From Saccharothrix australiensis (GTDB lineage Bacteria > Actinomycetota > Actinomycetes > Mycobacteriales > Pseudonocardiaceae), in assembly GCF_003634935.1 (NCBI RefSeq), contig NZ_RBXO01000001.1, positions 3,001,501-3,065,500 on the forward strand: a stretch of DNA of 64,000 nucleotides, read 5' to 3'. The translations under genes and the position numbers were made by a program. Positions 58,735 through 64,000 of this stretch are shown piece by piece (position 1 is the first letter of the stretch; each line of letters opens with the position of its first letter). The notes beneath the pieces were generated by a model. It worked only from the letters and a program-made list of their open reading frames with translations. It made no database searches and was not told the origin of the DNA.

Positions 58735-59051
58735 CGGCGGTACCACGCCCAGGGGGCCACCGCTGGTTCCTCGCTGCCCTCCGGCTCCACCGTGAGCTGA
58801 ACGCCGTTCTCGGCCGGCGAGTCGACGGCCCCGATCCGGGCGCTCATCCGCTCGCCGCCGTCCTCGACGTGCCGGTTGCACTCGAACGGGCCGATCCTCC
58901 TGCCGCACAAGCGGTCGCCGACGACTGCGGCTGGTCCGGATTGGTGTACCAGTTCGGTGAGGTGTTGTGGAACCCGTTGCGGCCCGACTGCACCGCTGCG
59001 GAACTCGTGCAGTCCCATGTCGAGGTACTGCCGCGGAACGCTGTCGAACAA
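58725..59051 (-). CDS. Hypothetical protein or C-terminal relic
   Basis: A 108-codon minus-strand frame with natural composition and G/C third positions: FDSVPRQYLDMGLHEFRSGA, VPQHLTELVHQSGPAAVVGD, then PEGSEEPAVAPWAWYRRYR. The start is unclear: the frame begins at a TTG and protein-like sequence continues upstream (PAHELRPADWRKRAVL), partly in another frame, so this may be the end of a longer frameshifted gene. Its stop overlaps the convergent SDR stop by ten bases. I do not recognise the family. The rest of the gap, 59052-59227, has only this possible upstream extension. Confidence 0.4.
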   Translation of the reverse strand: MFDSVPRQYLDMGLHEFRSGAVGPQRVPQHLTELVHQSGPAAVVGDRLCGRRIGPFECNRHVEDGGERMSARIGAVDSPAENGVQLTVEPEGSEEPAVAPWAWYRRYR

Positions 59052-59227
59052 GACGGCGCGCTTGCGCCAGTCCGCGGGGCGCAGCTCGTGCGCCGGCCGG
59101 CCTCCGGGTCGTCTTGGGCGGCGATCCGGGCGACCAGCGGGGCGGATCGCCCCCGGAGGACTGGATGTCCACCGGGGGCGATCCGCTCGCGAAGTGCCAC
59201 GTGCCCCGGTTGCCCGGAGCCGCGCCG

Positions 59228-61321
59228 TCAGCCGGTGAAGAAGCTGGTGTCGAGCGGGATCGGGGCGAGTTGGTAGTCCTTCGGCGGCTCGACGCCCAGC
59301 AGGTGGCGGACCAGGAAGTCCCAGCGCCGGCGGGTGGTGTAGTGCCGGTAGCCGAGCAGCAGGTGCTCCGCGCCCGGCACGATGATCAGGTCGAAGTCCT
59401 TGTCGGCCGCGATCAGCTCGTTCACCAGCCGCATGGTGAGGTGCGGTGTGACGTTGTCGTCCAGCTCACCGTGCATGAGCAGCAGCTTGCCCTGCAACCG
59501 GGCGGCGTGGGTCGTGTTCGCCGAGTGCTCGTAGGTCGCCTCGTCGAACGGCCCGACGTAGGCGTCGCCCACGTACGGGTGGTAGAGCCGCAGATCGTGG
59601 CTGCCGGACTCGGCCACGCCGACGGTGAACACCTCGGGGTGGTCGAGCATGGCCCGCACCGCCGCGTAGCCGCCGCCCGAGGAGCCGCAGACGCCCACCC
59701 TGGTCAGGTCGAGCCACGGCCGGGTCTCGGCGAGCTGCCGCAGCGCCGCCACGTGGTCGTCCATGTGGCCGGCGATGGCCTGCGCGCCGTAGGAGGCGTC
59801 GTGGAACGCCTTGCTCCGGTTCGGCGTGCCGCGCCCGTCCAGGGCGAGCACGGCGAAGCCGAGCGCGGCCAGGGCCTCGGCGTCGTAGCCGATCAGCCCC
59901 GGGTCGAACGCCGGCGACACCCGGTTGACCTGGGGACCCGGATACACGTGGTCGACCACCGGGTAGGAGCTCTCCGGGTCGAAGCCGTGCGGTCGGTGCA
60001 GGACGCCGTACAGGTCGGTCTCGCCGTCGGCGGCCTTCACCGTGATGCGCTCGGGCGCGCTCCACCCGCTGGCCTCCAGTTCGGAGACGTCCGCCGCCGC
60101 CACCTCCACCAGGACCGCGCCGTCCCAGTCGCGCACGGTCGTCACCGGCGGTTCGGTGACGGTCGAGGCCGAGTCGAGGAAGCAGGAGCCGTCGTCGGCC
60201 ACGCTGACCTCGTGGTCGAGGTCGTCCTGGGTGATCCGCGCGAACCCACTGCCGTCCAACGCCACCCGGCACACCTGACGGCGGTAGGGGTCGCCCTCGA
60301 CCAGGCCGTTGGCGGTGAAGTGGACGTACCGGTCGTCGGTGTGCAGGACCTCGTGGACGGCCCATTCCCCGGACGTCAGCTGCACGGGCTCACCGGTGGG
60401 GCCGTACAGGTAGAGGTGGCCCCAGCCGTCGCGCTGGGAGTACCACAGCACGCCCTGCGGGAGGACCCTGACGCTCGGCGGGAGCATGGCCACCTGCCTC
60501 GCCTCGACGCGGGTGGGGCCGCTCTCCTCCACCAGCGTGGTGACCTCGCCGCTGACGGGGTCGAGGCGGCGCAGGCTGAGCGTGCGCACGTCGCGGGAGT
60601 GTTCGAGGTAGTACGCGGCCCTGCCGTCCTCGGCCCACCACGCGTCGCCGGTCACGAACGGCGACGTGTAGTGGAGGGGGAACGGCTCGCCCCCGGACGG
60701 CACCGCCTCGCCCGTCACCGCGTCGAAGACGATCATCTCCGCGCGCGGCAGCACATCGTCGCCGGGCACCGCGTAGTGGTAGCTGTGCAGGACGGGACGA
60801 CCGCCGTCGGCCGGTGCGCTCTCGATCAGGTGCATGAGCGGCACGCCGCGGTTGTCCAGGCGGTGCGTCAGCACCTTCGTGGAGTCCGGTGACCACCGGA
60901 CCGCGGGCGGCGGGTGTGGCAACCCCAGGCGGCGCAGCAGCATCCAGTAGCGCGCGGCGTCGGGTGCGACGCCGTAAGGCCGCTCCGCGGTGCCGTCCGT
61001 GGTCAGCAGGATCTCTTCGCCGGTCTCCAGGACGCGGACGCCCAGGTCGTGCCCGTCGCGGAACACCACGCGGCGACCGTCGGGCGAGACCGACTCGACC
61101 GGGTTGTGCTTCGGGAGCCGCGCGCCGAGCGCGGCGACCAGCTCGTCCTCGGTGAGGCCGGTCCTCTTGCCGCCTGCCTTCGGGTCGACGAGGGTGAAGC
61201 CTTCGTCGCCCGCGAACCAGAACCTGCCCTTGTGCCAGTTGGGTCGGATCTGCCAACCCTTCACCAGCCCGCTGCGGTTGCGTCCGAGTTGCAGCTCGGC
61301 CGCGCGGTATCGGTCTTCCAT
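59228..61321 (-). CDS. S9-family (DPP IV-like) serine peptidase
   Basis: A 697-residue prolyl-oligopeptidase-family enzyme. Residues ~20-440 form the beta-propeller that gates access, and ~455-685 the alpha/beta-hydrolase domain. The catalytic serine is S548 in GVCGSSGGGYAA, with D622 (HGELDDNV) and H653 (VPGAEHLLL). The DPP IV-type VLALDGRGTPNR motif precedes the serine. It lacks a signal peptide, so a cytoplasmic role in peptide degradation is likely. It follows the beta-lactamase-fold gene by 69 bases and is probably co-transcribed with it. Confidence 0.92.
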   Translation of the reverse strand: MEDRYRAAELQLGRNRSGLVKGWQIRPNWHKGRFWFAGDEGFTLVDPKAGGKRTGLTEDELVAALGARLPKHNPVESVSPDGRRVVFRDGHDLGVRVLETGEEILLTTDGTAERPYGVAPDAARYWMLLRRLGLPHPPPAVRWSPDSTKVLTHRLDNRGVPLMHLIESAPADGGRPVLHSYHYAVPGDDVLPRAEMIVFDAVTGEAVPSGGEPFPLHYTSPFVTGDAWWAEDGRAAYYLEHSRDVRTLSLRRLDPVSGEVTTLVEESGPTRVEARQVAMLPPSVRVLPQGVLWYSQRDGWGHLYLYGPTGEPVQLTSGEWAVHEVLHTDDRYVHFTANGLVEGDPYRRQVCRVALDGSGFARITQDDLDHEVSVADDGSCFLDSASTVTEPPVTTVRDWDGAVLVEVAAADVSELEASGWSAPERITVKAADGETDLYGVLHRPHGFDPESSYPVVDHVYPGPQVNRVSPAFDPGLIGYDAEALAALGFAVLALDGRGTPNRSKAFHDASYGAQAIAGHMDDHVAALRQLAETRPWLDLTRVGVCGSSGGGYAAVRAMLDHPEVFTVGVAESGSHDLRLYHPYVGDAYVGPFDEATYEHSANTTHAARLQGKLLLMHGELDDNVTPHLTMRLVNELIAADKDFDLIIVPGAEHLLLGYRHYTTRRRWDFLVRHLLGVEPPKDYQLAPIPLDTSFFTG

Positions 61322-61390
61322 GTTCCCCCCTGCCGGGACGTGGCGAACCGGGATGGTCGCCGTGGACTTGGTGCGGGCGCGGCGTTGCGC

Positions 61391-62539
61391 TTACGCGTTG
61401 AGGGACGTGCCGAACACCGCATCGATGACCTTGAAGGCGAGTTCGAAGTCCCTCCAGTCGGTGTTGGTGTGCAAGACGACGGCGCGCTCGCCGTCCGGGG
61501 TGCTCACCCCGAAGGCGCCGGTCCCCCAGAAGGCGCCGGCCATGCCGCGCAGCGTGAGGCCGCCGGTCAGCGCCTTTTCGAGTTCGAACATGCCGAGGCC
61601 GTAACGGGTGTGGGGGATCCAGCCGCTGCCCTCGGTGGAGACGGTGGTCCACAACGCGTGGTGCTGGGCCGGGGGCAGCAGGCTCCCGGACGCCATCGCC
61701 TTGATGAACCGGATCAGCTCGCCGGTGGTGGAGACGACGTTGCCCGCCGACCAGAACAGGGAGGTGTTGAACTCGGTGACGTCCAGGGGCGGGGTGCCGG
61801 GTTCCTCCATCAGCGACGTCCAGTTGTCGGCCGTGAGCGATGCCGGGTCGACGCCGTCCTTGAGGAACATCGCCGTGTAGGCGCGGGGGTGCGGTTCCGG
61901 GTAGCCCGTGTCGTCCGACGCGCGGACGAAGGTGTGGGTCAGGCCGAGCGGCTGGACGACCGCGCGATCGACCTCCTCGGCGTAGCTGTTGCCGGTGACC
62001 TTCTCGATGATCGCGCCGGCGAGGTAGTAGCCGCTGTTGGAGTAGACGAAGCGCTCGCCGGGCTCGCCGATCGGCGGCTGGGACAGCCCGAGCCGGATCA
62101 GGTCGGCGGTGGTCCAGTGGTCGAAGCGGTGCTTCTCCAAGCCCGAGCGGGTGGCGTAGTTGTCCGTCGTCTCCGGCGCGAGACCGGTGGAGAACAGGCC
62201 GCCGGTGTTGCTCAGCAGGTGCCGGATGGTGACCTTCCGGCCGTCGTAGCCGTTGACGTCCATCACGCCGGGCAGCCACTTCTCCACCGTGTCGTCGAGG
62301 CTCAGCCGGCCCTCGACCTCCAGTTGGAGCACGGTGGCGGCGGTGAACGCCTTGCCGCCGCTGCCCGCGTGGACGTGCTCGCCCCGCTGCCGCGGTGCAC
62401 CGGTCCCGAGGTCGGCCACCCCGGCCGTGCCGAACCAGGTCCCGTCGGCGTCGTGCACCTCGGCGATGATGCCGGGCACGCCTGCCTCGGCCACGGCCCA
62501 GTCGAGCACCTGCTGAACATCTTCGTGTGACATGGCCAT
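61391..62539 (-). CDS. Beta-lactamase-fold serine hydrolase
   Basis: A 382-residue serine hydrolase of the class C beta-lactamase/DD-peptidase fold. The nucleophile motif is SGGK (AGSGGKAFTAATVLQLEVEG), the YSN motif is in FVYSNSGYYLAGAI, and a HTN near the C-terminus (VVLHTNTDW) stands where the third motif is expected. There is no signal peptide, so it is probably an intracellular esterase or peptidase and not a true beta-lactamase. ATG 62539 has GGAG six bases upstream; ATG 62533 is a possible alternative. Paired with the S9 peptidase, it may process the same peptides. Confidence 0.85.
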   Translation of the reverse strand: MAMSHEDVQQVLDWAVAEAGVPGIIAEVHDADGTWFGTAGVADLGTGAPRQRGEHVHAGSGGKAFTAATVLQLEVEGRLSLDDTVEKWLPGVMDVNGYDGRKVTIRHLLSNTGGLFSTGLAPETTDNYATRSGLEKHRFDHWTTADLIRLGLSQPPIGEPGERFVYSNSGYYLAGAIIEKVTGNSYAEEVDRAVVQPLGLTHTFVRASDDTGYPEPHPRAYTAMFLKDGVDPASLTADNWTSLMEEPGTPPLDVTEFNTSLFWSAGNVVSTTGELIRFIKAMASGSLLPPAQHHALWTTVSTEGSGWIPHTRYGLGMFELEKALTGGLTLRGMAGAFWGTGAFGVSTPDGERAVVLHTNTDWRDFELAFKVIDAVFGTSLNA

Positions 62540-62562
62540 CCTTTGCTCCGGAGTCTTTCCGA

Positions 62563-62599
62563 CAACGTGAAAGTTACGTTGCATGCATAAACTCGTCAA
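62563..62599 (-). promoter_or_regulatory. Promoter with overlapping inverted repeat for the hydrolase-peptidase operon
   Basis: On the minus strand, TTGACG (62599-62594) and TAACTT (62576-62571) are 17 bases apart, matching -35 and TANNNT -10 elements. CAACGT-GAAAGTT-ACGTTG (62563-62581) overlaps the -10, which would suit a repressor. The start codon at 62539 is about 32 bases downstream of the -10. The rest of the gap, 62600-62985, shows AT-rich leader-like sequence but no convincing gene. Confidence 0.5.
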
Positions 62600-62985
62600 A
62601 CAGCTCTTCCTGGAGCAACGCGCAAAGCCGCAGGTAGCAAGCTTGTGTTCGTTGCGCGAGGTTGTCGCCTAATGCAATGGCTTTGGTTCGTAAGTGCCGC
62701 ACTCGGCAGCGCTGCGGAGCGTTCGGGACGCCGTTGGGCCGCGAAGCGAACCCGCGGCGGCAACGGTCGGGGTCACCCCCGACCCGATCGTGAGGAGTGC
62801 TCGACCGGCGGCTCGTCCATCGGCCCAATGGCCGTCAAGTTCACCCGGTTGTCGGGCGTGACGGCTGCTGCGTCCGCGTGCCAGGGTGATCTCTCGTTCA
62901 CCGCAAGTGAGCGGGGCGGGCACCCGGGCCCTTCGCGCTCGTGAGCGAGATCCATCGGCCTGGTCCGGGTGGAGGGGCAGAGACG

Positions 62986-64000
62986 GTGCCGCACGGAACG
63001 CACCCCGCTCGCGTGTCGGCGGCCGACTTCCCGGACGCGCTGGCCAGGATCGCCGAGGACCGCGACTGGGCCGCGCTCGAAGCCCTGTGCGACCAGCACA
63101 TCCTCGCCGTGGAGGGCGACGTCGCCGGTCGGCTGTTCCTGGTGCTGAACCAGGTGCCCGCCGAGGAGCTGCGCGCCCGCCCGCGCCTGATGCTCTCGTG
63201 GATCGGCGCTTACCACGCGATGATCGCGATGAGCCGGCCGCACTCCGGCGAACTCAGGCCGCACCTGCGCCACTACGCGGAACTGGGCACCCGCCTGGCG
63301 GCCACGATGGACCTCGCGGTGGAGACCTCGGCGGCGACGCTCGTCGCGGTCGGGACCGCGGCCATGATCGGGCTGCGGATGCGGGGCGCGAGCGCCGAGG
63401 CCGAGGAACTGGGCGAGCGGCTCGCGGCCCGCGCGGCGCAACTCGGCGCGCTGCCCGGCGGCGACGCCGAAGCGCGCCCCGGGTGGCTTGCCCTGCAACG
63501 GGGTCTGACGCGGTCGCTGATGGACGACTTCCCGGCCGCGGTGGAGCTGTACCGCCAGGCGTACGAGCGCGCGACGGCCGAGCCGGCGACGGCGGCCACC
63601 GCCCTCAACGCCGCCGCGAACCTCGCCATGATCTTCGCGCACCTCGGCCACGCGGCCCTCGCCCACCAGTGGCTGGACCGGATGCGCGGCTTCGAGCCGC
63701 CCTCCGAGCGGGTCCGCTTGCTGCTCACCGTGGGCGGGACGATCGCGCAGGGCTGGCACGCGCTGGACCGCTACGACGAGGCGGACCTCGCGGAGCGCCT
63801 GGCGGTCACCGGCGACGGCACCAGGCCGCTGGAGGTCTGGCCGTTCGTCGCGGCGCTGGTGTTCGCGCACGGGCTGCACCTCGGCGACCCGGCGACGTCG
63901 CTGGCCCACCTGGGCGCGCTCCCGCTCAGCCACGCGCCCGAGCTGGTCGCGCAGGGCACGGCCTTCCGGGTGCTCCGCCGCGCCCACGTCGAGCTGCTGA
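62986..64000 (+). CDS. N-terminal part of a MalT-like TPR protein, probably a LuxR-family regulator, cut by window
   Basis: A forward frame open to the end of the window (338 codons). The residues WAALEALCDQHILAVEGDVA and VPAEELRARPRLMLSWIGAY, followed by repeated helical pairs (RQAYERATAEPATAATALNA, then GTAFRVLRRAHVEL), match the TPR region of MalT-like ATP-dependent or TPR-type LuxR regulators. A C-terminal LuxR HTH would lie outside the window, and no N-terminal ATPase is seen, so a TPR-only form is likely. GTG 62986 is preceded by GGAGGGG eleven bases upstream; GTG 62941 is in frame. Codon use is strongly G/C-ending throughout. Confidence 0.6.
   Translation, partial: MPHGTHPARVSAADFPDALARIAEDRDWAALEALCDQHILAVEGDVAGRLFLVLNQVPAEELRARPRLMLSWIGAYHAMIAMSRPHSGELRPHLRHYAELGTRLAATMDLAVETSAATLVAVGTAAMIGLRMRGASAEAEELGERLAARAAQLGALPGGDAEARPGWLALQRGLTRSLMDDFPAAVELYRQAYERATAEPATAATALNAAANLAMIFAHLGHAALAHQWLDRMRGFEPPSERVRLLLTVGGTIAQGWHALDRYDEADLAERLAVTGDGTRPLEVWPFVAALVFAHGLHLGDPATSLAHLGALPLSHAPELVAQGTAFRVLRRAHVELL

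Noticed and set aside
62773-63987. A 404-codon minus-strand frame at the right edge
   Set aside because: The plus strand here has a continuous TPR-like protein with better composition and a ribosome binding site, cut only by the window end.
1-64000. CRISPR arrays, tRNA/rRNA genes, complete insertion sequences or attachment sites
   Set aside because: No regularly spaced repeats, cloverleaf-like sequences, transposase genes with flanking inverted repeats, or integrase genes were recognised by eye.

Overview
This 64 kb window is very GC-rich chromosomal DNA with strong G/C bias at third codon positions. GTG and TTG starts are frequent, and there are several regulators of actinomycete type: SARP/NB-ARC/TPR, GAF-ANTAR and MmyB-like XRE. 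It looks like a filamentous actinobacterium, and the style of the genes suggests Pseudonocardiales (Saccharothrix, Actinosynnema or Lentzea-like). That placement is an inference from gene content, not from a marker gene. I found no tRNA, rRNA, CRISPR array or complete insertion sequence.

Layout. 0-10 kb: the end of a probable radical SAM gene, a LysE exporter, gene relics, a GAF-ANTAR regulator, a PLP decarboxylase, a SpoIIE-type phosphatase, an alpha/beta hydrolase, and a large P-loop ATPase with a helical-repeat tail. 10-20 kb: an aldehyde dehydrogenase, a small Tat-exported protein, and a 2418-residue single-module polyketide synthase (KS-AT-DH-MT-ER-KR-ACP, no thioesterase). 20-22.5 kb: secreted proteins and a broken beta-propeller-like gene.

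22.5-34.6 kb: the most interesting block. A 52-residue peptide gene with a strong ribosome binding site is followed after one base by an asparagine-synthetase-like enzyme. Then come a serine hydrolase fused to a GNAT acetyltransferase, a YcaO enzyme, its partner TfuA, and a family 2 glycosyltransferase. All run leftward with overlaps or short gaps. A MocR-type regulator and an ABC exporter face each other on the left, and two methyltransferases lie on the right. I read this as a ribosomally made, post-translationally modified peptide (RiPP) locus combining thioamide/azoline chemistry (YcaO-TfuA) with an ATP-dependent amide-forming enzyme, plus acetylation, glycosylation and methylation.

34.6-45 kb: an MFS exporter and a divergent second Rho factor that lacks the usual N-terminal extension, then a nucleotidyltransferase and two tandem paralogous SARP regulators. 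45-64 kb: accessory metabolism. It holds a BMP-family lipoprotein, regulators with visible operators, an FAD monooxygenase, an amino acid permease, a universal stress protein, a trypsin-like protease, an XRE-SDR-SDR set, an S9 peptidase with a beta-lactamase-fold hydrolase, and the start of a MalT-like regulator cut by the window edge. Gene relics are scattered through the gaps at 1.1-1.7, 20, 21.8-22.3, 44.5-44.9 and 51.0-51.2 kb, which indicates a region of active turnover.
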